A stretch of 64,000 bases of DNA, from the NCBI GenBank assembly GCA_034430175.1, contig DAOUFI010000020.1, positions 18,646 through 82,645 on the forward strand, read 5' to 3'. The first letter of the stretch is position 1. Each line of letters starts with the position of its first letter. This DNA is from UBA6107 sp034430175. Lineage in GTDB: Bacteria; Chloroflexota; Anaerolineae; Anaerolineales; Anaerolineaceae. A program made the position numbers and the translations under genes. The notes beneath the pieces were generated by a model, which had not been told where the DNA came from, searched no databases, and saw nothing but the letters and a program-made list of their open reading frames with translations. Positions 24,892 to 33,517 of this stretch are shown one piece after another.

Positions 24892-26184
24892 ATGAAGGAC
24901 CCCATTGTTCTCAGGCGAGATGATACTCTTTCTTTATCTGATGTGAGCTATTGGAAAGATCTTTTCTACCGCCTGATAAAAGTGGGAACTGAAATAGAAG
25001 TTGCTCCGCCAAAAGGTTCTACCCGCGAAGAATTCGAAGCGAAGGTGATCGCCGCGGTAGAACCTTCTGGCACTTATGATGCCCTTGGAAACAAGGGTGT
25101 TTTGGATGTTTCGCCTGAACATTGTGGCGTGGAGATCCGTGTCATCGGACGGCAGCCCCATTTCAAGGCACTTCAACAACAATATCTGAGTATCACCAAT
25201 AGCCTTTTAGAGTTGGGATCTCGCGCGCGATCAACCTGTGGTTTGCATTTTCATCTGCTCACGCCCACCCTGGCCGAGCCGGTACCTGAAATCATTTTAG
25301 CCAACCTTTGGAATTTGGTACGAAGATATTCTCCTGAATTGCGGTTTATTACCAGCGGCGGTGAAACCCGCAATGGTCTGTGTCGCCGCCGCAACCACAC
25401 CAGTCATACTGAGATGATTCGTTATTCTCCCATCCATATGACCATGCAGCAGATACAACACGAGCTGCGCATCAGTAAGCAGGTTCCAGAGCATCAAAAT
25501 TTTTTTAATTTGCAACATATCGAGTTCAATGATTCGGGTCAGATACTTCCTTTCCATCTTGAGTTCCGTTTTCCAGACGCGGATCTGTCGGCCACTTCGA
25601 TCACCGCCAAAACCTTTTTGATGATGGCACTGACCATGAAAGCGATCGATCTCAGTCAATATGGCGTGATCCATGTTGGCAAGGTTAATCCCTGGCGCCG
25701 CAAGGTTGAGCTTTTAAGTTTGCTGAGTAATAACGATGGTAATCTGGCCACCAGCGACACTTCGGGTGTCACTGATGTGGTGATTGAAGAACTCCGTCAG
25801 GGCTGTCATGAATTGCTTGATCTATTGGCGCCAACGTTCGAAGGGTTCAAAGATAATCCTTCTCTGGATGTGCTTGAGTATCTTGCCGAAACTCCGATCT
25901 CATTGCTTCGTTGCGCAGGGTATGACTGGTACGAGATTGAACGAGTACTGGGTAGTCGCGCAAGAAGAGACGAGTATGGCATTGATGATATCGACCGCAA
26001 ATTGATGCAACGGATTGAGTTGGGAGAATGGGCCGGGTGGCCTTCGGTATTTGAATGGCAGTGGAATGCCGCTCGTGAACTAGTATTAACTCCCCAGGAC
26101 CTCGAGCGCAGATTAGATAGTATCAAGAAGCTTCGAGGATTGCATTGGAGTGAACGCCAGGGAACGATGGTATTCGATAATTGA
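24892..26184 (+). CDS. Putative amidoligase (COOH-NH2 ligase fold)
   Basis: A 430-residue enzyme resembling the amidoligase family, related to glutamine synthetase and gamma-glutamylcysteine ligase folds. It has GTEIEV with Glu34 and Glu36, GVEIRV with Glu81, CGLHFHL with His119 and His121, and HLEFRFPDAD with Glu224 and Arg226. These are the metal- and ATP-site positions of the family. Such enzymes form amide or isopeptide bonds using ATP. A long C-terminal helical region (about 290-430) is less familiar. It is 32 bases after the cysteine protein in the signalling island, which has no other metabolic gene, so its target may be one of the neighbouring proteins (inference). Confidence 0.7.
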   Translation: MKDPIVLRRDDTLSLSDVSYWKDLFYRLIKVGTEIEVAPPKGSTREEFEAKVIAAVEPSGTYDALGNKGVLDVSPEHCGVEIRVIGRQPHFKALQQQYLSITNSLLELGSRARSTCGLHFHLLTPTLAEPVPEIILANLWNLVRRYSPELRFITSGGETRNGLCRRRNHTSHTEMIRYSPIHMTMQQIQHELRISKQVPEHQNFFNLQHIEFNDSGQILPFHLEFRFPDADLSATSITAKTFLMMALTMKAIDLSQYGVIHVGKVNPWRRKVELLSLLSNNDGNLATSDTSGVTDVVIEELRQGCHELLDLLAPTFEGFKDNPSLDVLEYLAETPISLLRCAGYDWYEIERVLGSRARRDEYGIDDIDRKLMQRIELGEWAGWPSVFEWQWNAARELVLTPQDLERRLDSIKKLRGLHWSERQGTMVFDN

Positions 26185-26259
26185 CCTTTTTTATTGTTTA
26201 TTCCTGTTATTAACTTCGTTCAAATAATCAGATCAATCCCCCTTTTTGTGGAGAGATGA

Positions 26260-26967
26260 ATGATTTTGGTGATCATCAGTGATACTGAAGTCCGGCAAAA
26301 CATCGAAGCCAATGTTCTTCAACCATTAGGGCTTGAGGTAGCGATCGCGGAAAACGAGAAAACCGGCCTCGAAATGGCAATTGTCCAGGATCCTCAATTG
26401 ATCCTGGTGGATGGAAAAAATGGGGACATTACCAAGAAAACGATAATTCCCATTTTGCGCCAATCTGGTTCCTCATCGCCTATCATTTATGTGGCTGATG
26501 CGAGCGACGCCGAACTACTCGAGGCGTTCAGATTCGGCATCAGTGATTTCATCAAATTACCACTGGATATTGCAGAGGCGCAAAGCACGATTATCCGGAT
26601 CATTGAGAAATCAGATGCTGATCGAGAACGGCAATTTAGTAATCAGAAGTTGCTATTGGATGAGGCTGTGCGGATTACGCTTACGACCCTTTCGCACTAT
26701 TTAAATAACTACCTGACCGCCCTTTCTGGCAATCTCACCCTGCTATCTGAGGCATTGCAAAATCAAGATTCACTTGAGCGGCAAATGGAAATTCTCACAA
26801 AGAGCAAAAGGGATTTGGCCAATATCAAAAAAGTGATCGAGGTGTTGGTTAACACAACAATCTTCAAACTGACAGAATATGATGATTCGGCTAAAATGAT
26901 AGATATTGATGGATTGTTATTCTCTGAATTGAATCGTATTATGGATTCTGATATCGATAGCGTGTAA
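26260..26967 (+). CDS. Receiver-like domain followed by a lone DHp helix pair
   Basis: A 235-residue protein. Residues 1-115 look like a receiver domain with a plausible phosphoacceptor Asp51 (LILVDGKNG) and Lys99 (FIKLPLD), but the N-terminal acidic pair is weak (ISDTE). Residues 128-215 form a helical hairpin carrying His146 in SHYLNNYLTALSGN, like a histidine-kinase dimerisation domain. No ATPase domain follows. It could work as a phosphotransfer protein between the island's kinases and regulators. A GGAGAG site precedes the ATG. The gap before it (26185-26259) has no clear terminator. Confidence 0.65.
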   Translation: MILVIISDTEVRQNIEANVLQPLGLEVAIAENEKTGLEMAIVQDPQLILVDGKNGDITKKTIIPILRQSGSSSPIIYVADASDAELLEAFRFGISDFIKLPLDIAEAQSTIIRIIEKSDADRERQFSNQKLLLDEAVRITLTTLSHYLNNYLTALSGNLTLLSEALQNQDSLERQMEILTKSKRDLANIKKVIEVLVNTTIFKLTEYDDSAKMIDIDGLLFSELNRIMDSDIDSV

Positions 26968-27049
26968 GAATAACCCAAATCCATTCAAGAATTACCAATT
27001 TGGCGTTGGCCACGCAAGAATTTTTGGGATGAGGATGTGAATTGACCTT

Positions 27050-29800
27050 ATGAGTTCATCAAAAGAAGCTGATTCGGTTTCGAACGATAACTCTGCTTTT
27101 AATCAACTGTTTACAAGTTTGCTGTCGGACTTTATTTTATCGGGTATCGATAATGTGGAATCCATTATCGCGCTTGGTCTGGAAAAAATTGCCAGATTCT
27201 ATGATGTCGATGAAGCATTTATTGGATTATTTGATGAAAAAACCAGCGATTGGAGCTACTTCTTCAAATGGACTGAAAGTGAAGGAACTGTAGGGGCTGA
27301 CGATAAAAACACGTTACCATTGAAGATGTTTCCCTGGTCGCAAAAAAGAATTCTTTCTGGCTATGAAATTAAGGTCAATCATCTTGAAAACAGCGCTTTG
27401 TTGAAAGGAAAGCCCGATTACCTGGTTTATTTGGAAACGGGTCTAAAGTCGATATTAATCGAGCCTTTATCCGTCAAAAGAAAGATCGTTCCTGGTGTGA
27501 TCGCGCTATGGTCAAGGAAGCGGGAAGTAGTTTGGGCCAAAGATGACTCAAAAAACTTGAGTTTATTGGGGGATGTGCTGGCGAACTTGATCGATGCCAG
27601 GATCGTTGAATTGGAACGAATAAATCGGGAAAGATACATCACAATCCTAAATAAATTCACCCAATATGTCTTTGAGGTAAATGATTTTCATGATGTTCTG
27701 AACAAAATGTCAGCCGATCTGTGTGATTTGATGCGGGCGGATTTTTGCGGGTTCGGACTACTGGATGAAAATAGGAAAACGGTGGTACCTATTGGGGTGG
27801 CGGGAATAAATGCCAACGAGTTTCTTAAAATCGGTGAGATTCCCGTTGCGGGTTCTATGACAGAACGGGTGCTTCGCACTGGAAAGCGATTGGTTCTTGA
27901 GAACGTTGAATCAAGTGATTTTCGAGACAATATCATCAAGAAAATAATTCCGATAAAGTCGTTTATAGTAATGCCAATCAAGACAGCCAAGAAAAGGTTT
28001 GGTTCATTTATCATCGGCTATTGTTCCGAAAAAAAATTCTCAGACCAAGAAATCGAAATGTGCCAGCAGGCAGCGGCACAGATTACCTTATCGATTAATA
28101 ACATTCAATCTTACATGGATAATGTACAGCATATCGAAGAAATGAACACGCTGTCCATTATGTCTACCGCGTTACGCAAAGCCCAGTCGCTTTTAGAAAT
28201 CCCCGGAAAAGTCATCGACCGAATCATCGCCATGCATTTGGCTGAAAATGTCGCGATGATCATTTTTGAGAACCCGGAGGATCCTCCCAGCCTTGTAAAG
28301 GGTGGTGGGGAATGGGCATTGAAGACAAAAGAAGATTTGCAATCATTGCTATCTCCATTGACCGATAAAGTGATGAAATCGGGAAAGGTAATCCTGGACG
28401 ATGATTTTTATCGGACTGTTACTGGCCAAACCGGAGATACAGGAACGAGTGATCTACATGTACTTGGATTCCCGCTCAACGCGAACCTGCAAACCCTGGG
28501 TGTGTTTTTTGTTGGTAGTAAGAACGGTTTTGATGAAAAGCGGATCAGTCTTTTGAATGCTTTATCTGAGACGATCGCTAATGCGGTTTATCGTCAATCT
28601 GTATTTGATAATATGCAAGTACACCTGGAAACCTTGAGGAATACGAAGATCCAGTTGGTACAGAGCGAAAAACTGGCTGCCATTGGTGAATTAATCGCCG
28701 GTGTTGCTCATGAATTAAATAACCCGCTGACCACTATTACCCTTTCGGCTGAGTTGTTGCTACAACAGTCAGTTAGCGAACAAGAAATTTACGATCTCGG
28801 TAAGATCGTTTCTGAATCACAACGCGCTGCCAAGATCGTTAAATCATTGCTCGATTTTTCACGACAACGGGCGCCGGAAAGAAAACCGGTATCGATCAAT
28901 CAATTGATTAAGAGTACCGCTGATCTGGTTTCCTGGGAATTGATAAAGAACAACATTAATTGGCGATTCATGTTTGATGAGGATCTTCCTGTTACCGTGG
29001 CGGACCCCAACCAATTGAAACAGGTTTTCATCAATATCATTAATAATTCGGTTCAGGCGATAATGAAGCACAACAGACCTGGTGAGATCAAAATCATCAC
29101 TGAAGTTGGGCCCGCGATGTTTTTTGGCAAGGTAAGCAGCGAGGAAAACATCATTCGCATCATCTTTCAAGACAATGGTCCGGGAATTCCTCCCTCCGTG
29201 TTGCCAAAAATTTTCGATCCATTTTTCACAACGAAAAACGTTAACGAGGGTACCGGTTTGGGGTTATCGGTATGTCATGGCATCATCACTGAGCACAAAG
29301 GTCATATTTGGGCAGAAAACGTTGATGAGGGTGGAACAAAGATCATAATCGAAATCCCGATCATCACTCCTGAAGCAAGTTCTGAGAGCGGGGTCAATAT
29401 CACTTATAACCGATTATCTTCCAGTGAACGCTTGTTGATCGTGGAAGACGAAGAAGCAGTTTTGGAAGTGATGCAGCGGGCATTGATGCGGAAAGGATTT
29501 GCCATTGATGGGGTGAACAATGGTGAAGCGGGATTGCAATACCTGAAGGAGAAACGATATTCGGTAATTATCTGCGATATTCGGATGTCAGGGATGAATG
29601 GTTTTGATTTTTACCAGGAGGTCCAGAAAATCGATCCGCGCATGGCTCGCAGGATCATTTTTACTTCGGGTGATTCGATCAGGAAAGAATCTTTAAATTT
29701 TATCAAAATGACCGGAGCAACATTCATCCCAAAGCCATTTGAACTTAGTCAATTAATCACCGTAGTTCAGGAAAAGATTGAAAGTCTTCGAAAAGAATGA
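27050..29800 (+). CDS. Hybrid histidine kinase: three GAF-like domains, HisKA, HATPase and receiver
   Basis: A 916-residue soluble sensor kinase. Three GAF-type sensor regions lie at about 15-185, 195-355 and 370-530. The HisKA H-box is AHELNNPLTTI with His554. The ATPase domain has the N-box INIINNSVQAI, DNGPGIP and GTGLGLSVCHG, so it should be an active kinase. A C-terminal receiver (about 795-915) has VEDEE, Asp843 in ICDIRMSGMNG and Lys in IPKPFE. No membrane segment is present, so the signal is intracellular. It ends the signalling island and can supply phosphate for the partner receivers upstream (inference). Confidence 0.9.
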   Translation: MSSSKEADSVSNDNSAFNQLFTSLLSDFILSGIDNVESIIALGLEKIARFYDVDEAFIGLFDEKTSDWSYFFKWTESEGTVGADDKNTLPLKMFPWSQKRILSGYEIKVNHLENSALLKGKPDYLVYLETGLKSILIEPLSVKRKIVPGVIALWSRKREVVWAKDDSKNLSLLGDVLANLIDARIVELERINRERYITILNKFTQYVFEVNDFHDVLNKMSADLCDLMRADFCGFGLLDENRKTVVPIGVAGINANEFLKIGEIPVAGSMTERVLRTGKRLVLENVESSDFRDNIIKKIIPIKSFIVMPIKTAKKRFGSFIIGYCSEKKFSDQEIEMCQQAAAQITLSINNIQSYMDNVQHIEEMNTLSIMSTALRKAQSLLEIPGKVIDRIIAMHLAENVAMIIFENPEDPPSLVKGGGEWALKTKEDLQSLLSPLTDKVMKSGKVILDDDFYRTVTGQTGDTGTSDLHVLGFPLNANLQTLGVFFVGSKNGFDEKRISLLNALSETIANAVYRQSVFDNMQVHLETLRNTKIQLVQSEKLAAIGELIAGVAHELNNPLTTITLSAELLLQQSVSEQEIYDLGKIVSESQRAAKIVKSLLDFSRQRAPERKPVSINQLIKSTADLVSWELIKNNINWRFMFDEDLPVTVADPNQLKQVFINIINNSVQAIMKHNRPGEIKIITEVGPAMFFGKVSSEENIIRIIFQDNGPGIPPSVLPKIFDPFFTTKNVNEGTGLGLSVCHGIITEHKGHIWAENVDEGGTKIIIEIPIITPEASSESGVNITYNRLSSSERLLIVEDEEAVLEVMQRALMRKGFAIDGVNNGEAGLQYLKEKRYSVIICDIRMSGMNGFDFYQEVQKIDPRMARRIIFTSGDSIRKESLNFIKMTGATFIPKPFELSQLITVVQEKIESLRKE

Positions 29801-29874
29801 ATTGTTATTGCCTGATTAATCGGATAATTTCAGAAAAAAATGACGGAAATTATACTAAAAATGACATTATTCTC

Positions 29875-29901
29875 TTGACTTTATGTAAATTATCGGATAA
29901 T
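29875..29901 (+). promoter_or_regulatory. Promoter of the glutamate dehydrogenase leader
   Basis: TTGACT (29875-29880) and GATAAT (29896-29901) are separated by a short 15-base spacer. The text ATCGGATAAT overlaps the -10 box and also occurs near 29818, so it may be an operator pair. Confidence 0.45.
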
Positions 29902-29906
29902 CTTAA

Positions 29907-30056
29907 ATTACAGATAAGCGAGGAAGCGTGAAGAGAGACTCACAACCCTCAACGCAAGTTTGCGGGCACAGGACCGAGGTGCCCGCTTTTTATTTGTTTC
30001 TACCTGCCTGATGAAAGGCAGAAGGACTTTATCCTAACAGGTAAGGAGTGAACTGA
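29907..30056 (+). promoter_or_regulatory. Structured leader of glutamate dehydrogenase with internal terminator
   Basis: About 150 bases separate the promoter from the ATG. The first 55 can form small helices (GTGA with TCAC, GAGG with CCTC). They are followed by a perfect eight-pair stem GCGGGCAC/GTGCCCGC (29962-29986) and TTTTT, an intrinsic terminator before the gene. A ribosome site (AAGGAG) comes only near the ATG. The layout is that of an attenuator or riboswitch. No known class was recognised. A separate small RNA ending at this terminator is the alternative. Confidence 0.6.
29962..29995 (+). terminator. Intrinsic terminator inside the glutamate dehydrogenase leader
   Basis: A perfect 8-base-pair GC-rich stem with a nine-base loop and a U-run, 62 bases upstream of the start codon. 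It would stop most transcripts unless an anti-terminator forms. Confidence 0.8.
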
Positions 30057-31343
30057 ATGGCAAACAGTATTAATGCTTTTGAAATGGCACAGCGCCAATT
30101 CGACCATGTAGCCGAGTTATTGAAACTCGACCCCCAGGTCAGTGAAATGTTACGCTGGCCACTGCGTGAGTTCCATTTCCGCATCCCCGTACGCATGGAT
30201 GATGGCACTCTGCGTGTTTTCCAGGGTTTCCGTGTTCAACACAACGACGCCCGCGGACCCAATAAAGGTGGTATTCGCTTCCATCCTGCCGAAACGATCG
30301 ATACCGTCCGCGCCCTGGCCACCTGGATGACCTGGAAATGCGCCGTGGCTGATATTCCCCTCGGTGGTGGTAAAGGTGGCGTTATTGTCGATCCAGCCAC
30401 CCTCTCCGTGGGTGAAAAGGAACGTCTGTGCCGTGGTTGGGTGCAACAGATGTGGAAGAACATCGGTCCGCGCCAGGATGTTCCCGCTCCAGATGTAGGC
30501 ACCACCCCGCAGATGATGGGCTGGATGATGGATGAATATTCCAAGCTCACCGGCCAGTACACCCCCGGCACGATCACCGGTAAACCCCTCGGCGGTGGCG
30601 GTTCTTTGGGCCGCACCGAAGCCACCGGTTTTGGTGTGATCTACCATGTACGCGAAGCCATGAAGCACCTCAAGATGCAACCCGAAAAATGTGTGGCAGC
30701 CATTCAGGGTTTCGGTAATGTGGCTCAATACGCAGCCATCGGCTTCATCGAGATTCTCAAGGGCAAGGTACTGTGCGTTTCTTATTACGACCGCGCCGAC
30801 AAAGTCTCTTACACCGTCAGTAAGAAAGACGGTATCGATCCTCACTTCCTGATGACCATCACCGACCAGTACGGCACGATCGACAAAGCCAAGGCGAAAG
30901 CCGCTGGCTATGAGATCGAAGACGGCGGTGCCTGGATCAGCAAGGAAGCCGACGTGTTGATCCCGGCTGCCCTCGAAGGCCAGGTCAACGCTGAGACCGT
31001 CAAGCTCATCAACCCCAGGGTCAAGATCGTGGCCGAAGGCGCGAATGGTCCCTGCACTCCCGAAGCAGATGAGTTTTTCAAATCCAAGAACATCTTTGTC
31101 ATTCCCGATTTCTTGTGCAACTCCGGTGGCGTGACCGTTTCTTACTTTGAAGGTGTCCAGAATGACATGAACTACTACTGGACTCGCGAAGAAGTCATCG
31201 AAAAACTCGATACTAAGATGACCATCGCCTTCAAGGCTGTGCTCGATATGAGCCTGGATCGCAAGGTCTACACTCGCGATGCTGCTTATATGGTCGCCAT
31301 CGACCGCGTGGTCAAAGCCATGCAGCTTAGAGGCTGGGTGTAA
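30057..31343 (+). CDS. gdhA: Glutamate (Glu/Leu/Phe/Val family) dehydrogenase
   Basis: A 428-residue enzyme interconverting glutamate and 2-oxoglutarate plus ammonia. The substrate-binding region PLGGGKGGVIVDP holds the catalytic lysine loop, DVPAPDVGT the catalytic aspartate, and AIQGFGNVAQYAA the NAD(P) Rossmann loop. The length fits hexameric small GDHs. The C-terminal helical end is intact. It is monocistronic, ending at a perfect 13-pair bidirectional terminator. The leader carries an intrinsic terminator, which suggests control by attenuation. The possible regulatory signal, nitrogen status or an amino acid, is unknown. Confidence 0.95.
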   Translation: MANSINAFEMAQRQFDHVAELLKLDPQVSEMLRWPLREFHFRIPVRMDDGTLRVFQGFRVQHNDARGPNKGGIRFHPAETIDTVRALATWMTWKCAVADIPLGGGKGGVIVDPATLSVGEKERLCRGWVQQMWKNIGPRQDVPAPDVGTTPQMMGWMMDEYSKLTGQYTPGTITGKPLGGGGSLGRTEATGFGVIYHVREAMKHLKMQPEKCVAAIQGFGNVAQYAAIGFIEILKGKVLCVSYYDRADKVSYTVSKKDGIDPHFLMTITDQYGTIDKAKAKAAGYEIEDGGAWISKEADVLIPAALEGQVNAETVKLINPRVKIVAEGANGPCTPEADEFFKSKNIFVIPDFLCNSGGVTVSYFEGVQNDMNYYWTREEVIEKLDTKMTIAFKAVLDMSLDRKVYTRDAAYMVAIDRVVKAMQLRGWV

Positions 31344-31361
31344 CCAATCACTTCTCAAACG

Positions 31362-31395
31362 AAAAACCGGTTTCAATTTTTCGAAACCGGTTTTT
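31362..31395. terminator. Bidirectional intrinsic terminator
   Basis: AAAAACCGGTTTC (31362-31374) pairs perfectly with GAAACCGGTTTTT (31383-31395). It serves both glutamate dehydrogenase and the convergent DUF2804 gene. Confidence 0.9.
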
Positions 31396-31411
31396 GTTAT
31401 TTTTAAGTATC

Positions 31412-32449
31412 TTACCACTTAGCGTAATGCTCTTCGGACCAGCCGATCAGATCTTTGACTTCGATCTTCTTCTTGTCATCTGTCACCACATAGCCGTTGT
31501 ACTTGCCGAACATCTGGTGTACTTCACTCGCCAATATCACGGCGTTGGTTGCAGCTACCCGCTCAAAGAAGGGTGTGAATACGAGGTCAAGCCTGCCATC
31601 CGGGCTGACCATGTGCCAGGGTTTGTTGTAATCCTTGGGGTCGAAAGTGTAGTCAATCTTCCCCAGCTTGTGGACTTTACCATCCAGAATAATGGCATTT
31701 TCAGAGGCTGCGGAGGTGTCCCCAAAGCCGTATCCCAGGTTGAGACCGATGCGTTTCTTGCCTGGAAGGAATCCGGATGCGCTCGACCACACCCAGTGGG
31801 AGTTGTATTCCCACACGCCGCGTCCCCAGTCGAGGTTACCCAACGCGGTTTCTGGCGTCAGTTCAAAACGCTTGCCTTCATATTCCACCCAACCCGAAGC
31901 GGGAAGACAATTGAGCTTGTGATTGTAATAGAAGCGTTTGCCGCGGATGGGGATGACGATAGTCATCGATTCATGGCCCTTGGGCTGCGCCAGACTGAAC
32001 TCGGCATTCAGGGCAGAGCCGCCAAACCCCGGCCAATGAACCGAAACCTTGCGGCTGCCGGGTAGCGCTTCGAACTCCATGCTCAGGTCACCCTTGGCAT
32101 AAGAGGTTTTTCCCGATTCGGGACTGCGCGGTAGCTTGACCCCGCCGCCCAACGGCAGGCTCAAGGTTTGTTCGTGGTACTTTCCGGTCTTGAAGTCAAT
32201 CACGTAGGCAAAGACCATGCCCAGGTAACCCACGTCGCTGATCGTGAAGGAGAAGAAATGATCAGCGGTGGTAACGGCATAGTAATCCCAGATCTTGATA
32301 CGCATTTTCTGCCAGAATTTCGTTGGGTAGAAATGGCAATCCTCCAGATTGGCGTCGAGCACCGGGAAAGGCGCCCAGCCGGCCTGGGTAAGCGTGCCAT
32401 CCGGATTGAGCAGTTTCCCCGGACCTTTGAGCATTTTTTGAGTGTCCAT
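31412..32449 (-). CDS. DUF2804 family protein
   Basis: A 345-residue soluble protein rich in beta-strands and tryptophan. The family hallmarks seen are the early GPGKLLNPDGTLTQAGWAPFP segment pattern, LGNLDWGRGVWEY and SSASGF. DUF2804 proteins look like hydroxyneurosporene-synthase-type lipocalin folds but have no assigned activity. The ATG at 32449 follows AAGGAG at a normal distance; an in-frame ATG at 32476 does not. It ends at the terminator shared with glutamate dehydrogenase. The short leader has small hairpins and a minus-strand TATAAT at 32520-32515. Confidence 0.85.
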   Translation of the reverse strand: MDTQKMLKGPGKLLNPDGTLTQAGWAPFPVLDANLEDCHFYPTKFWQKMRIKIWDYYAVTTADHFFSFTISDVGYLGMVFAYVIDFKTGKYHEQTLSLPLGGGVKLPRSPESGKTSYAKGDLSMEFEALPGSRKVSVHWPGFGGSALNAEFSLAQPKGHESMTIVIPIRGKRFYYNHKLNCLPASGWVEYEGKRFELTPETALGNLDWGRGVWEYNSHWVWSSASGFLPGKKRIGLNLGYGFGDTSAASENAIILDGKVHKLGKIDYTFDPKDYNKPWHMVSPDGRLDLVFTPFFERVAATNAVILASEVHQMFGKYNGYVVTDDKKKIEVKDLIGWSEEHYAKW

Positions 32450-32538
32450 AAACGACTCCTTGATGAATGGATTCACCGAAAGGTGTTTTACTATAGAGAG
32501 AGCGTGGTTCTCTAATTATATTCCTGCGGTTAAATTAA

Positions 32539-32560
32539 TAGATACCCTAGCAGGTATCTA
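32539..32560 (-). terminator. Possible terminator of the acyltransferase gene
   Basis: TAGATACC and GGTATCTA form an eight-pair hairpin just after the plsC-like stop codon. The minus-strand tail is AT-rich but not a pure U-run, so it is a weak call. Confidence 0.4.
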
Positions 32561-32576
32561 TGATTCGGGAAGTAAT

Positions 32577-33281
32577 TTAGATCAAATCGAAAAGGCCGTT
32601 AACTGTGCTCATGTTTCGATAGATACGTAGTTCACTTTCGGTGGCCATTTCAATGATACGGCGCATGGCACGATCAGCCACCTGGCGGGTTAATTCGCGA
32701 TCATCCGGGTCACCAACAAAGGTCATCGGGTGCCCCACTGTCATGGCGTACGGACCACTGGTATACCAGTGACCAGTTTCTTCATTTCCCGACACGGTTG
32801 ATTTGATATGTTTGATCCGGTCGCGCAGAAGCCCGATCCCCACTGGAATGATGGGGGCGCTACTGGCCAAAGCCAGGCGGGCAATACCGGTCCGTGATTG
32901 GTGGAATCCGCCCTCGAATGGGCTGATTTCACCTTCCGGGAAGATCATCACGGTATGTCCGGCTTTCAAGTGTGCAATGGCGGCATCGATGGCTTCCTGT
33001 CCCCGGCCTGGGATTACGGGGATGTGACCAGAGCGGCGTAAATACCTGCCCAGGATGGGAACCTGGAACAACACATTATTGATCATGATGAATGATTGTT
33101 CGTGCAGCATGGCGGCTACAAAAAAAGGATCGGTGGTTGATGGATGGTTGGCGGCAATAATCTTGGCGCCTTTGGGAAGCTCGGCATGTTTTACCACATC
33201 CAGTTTCAGCATGGTATTTGCATAAGTTCCAACGATGGGAACCGATACGCCATATAAGGCTTTTTCAGCAAGGATTGTCAT
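32577..33281 (-). CDS. 1-acyl-sn-glycerol-3-phosphate acyltransferase-like protein (PlsC)
   Basis: A 234-residue membrane-associated acyltransferase. The H-x4-D motif is His46 to Asp51 (ANHPSTTDPF), followed by the glycerophosphate-binding FPEGEIS near residue 120 and an SAPIIPVGIG strand. It should transfer an acyl chain to lysophosphatidic acid or a related acceptor. No long transmembrane helix is evident, so it may be a peripheral enzyme. It is slightly shorter than typical PlsC. Nothing is known of its regulation; the upstream 236-base gap shows only a hairpin belonging to the next gene. Confidence 0.85.
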   Translation of the reverse strand: MTILAEKALYGVSVPIVGTYANTMLKLDVVKHAELPKGAKIIAANHPSTTDPFFVAAMLHEQSFIMINNVLFQVPILGRYLRRSGHIPVIPGRGQEAIDAAIAHLKAGHTVMIFPEGEISPFEGGFHQSRTGIARLALASSAPIIPVGIGLLRDRIKHIKSTVSGNEETGHWYTSGPYAMTVGHPMTFVGDPDDRELTRQVADRAMRRIIEMATESELRIYRNMSTVNGLFDLI

Positions 33282-33473
33282 CTTTTAATTCTCTTCTCTC
33301 CAATGTATTCAACTCGCAACTTATGCAAGGATACCGTTAATGGCTTTTCATCGCATTGAACCTGAGACACATTCAGGTCATATTGATGGATCTATCCTTG
33401 TAGGACAATTGGCATATTGGAATGGTAACGTTATAGTGTAATTAACCCCGTTCAACCGGATGAGGTATGCAAA

Positions 33474-33497
33474 AAAGCCTACATTTCTGTAAGCTTT
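33474..33497 (-). terminator. Intrinsic terminator of the SGNH hydrolase gene
   Basis: Read on the minus strand, AAAGCTTACA and TGTAGGCTTT pair with one mismatch, and the U-run TTTTTT follows. It lies 20 bases after the stop at 33518. Confidence 0.65.
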
Positions 33498-33517
33498 ATT
33501 TTTGATGGAGGTCTGGA

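Noticed and set aside
30150..31418. Long minus-strand open frame (422 codons) opposite glutamate dehydrogenase
   Set aside because: It mirrors the dehydrogenase codon by codon and its product is histidine/glycine-rich without a fold; it is an antisense artefact of GC-rich third positions.
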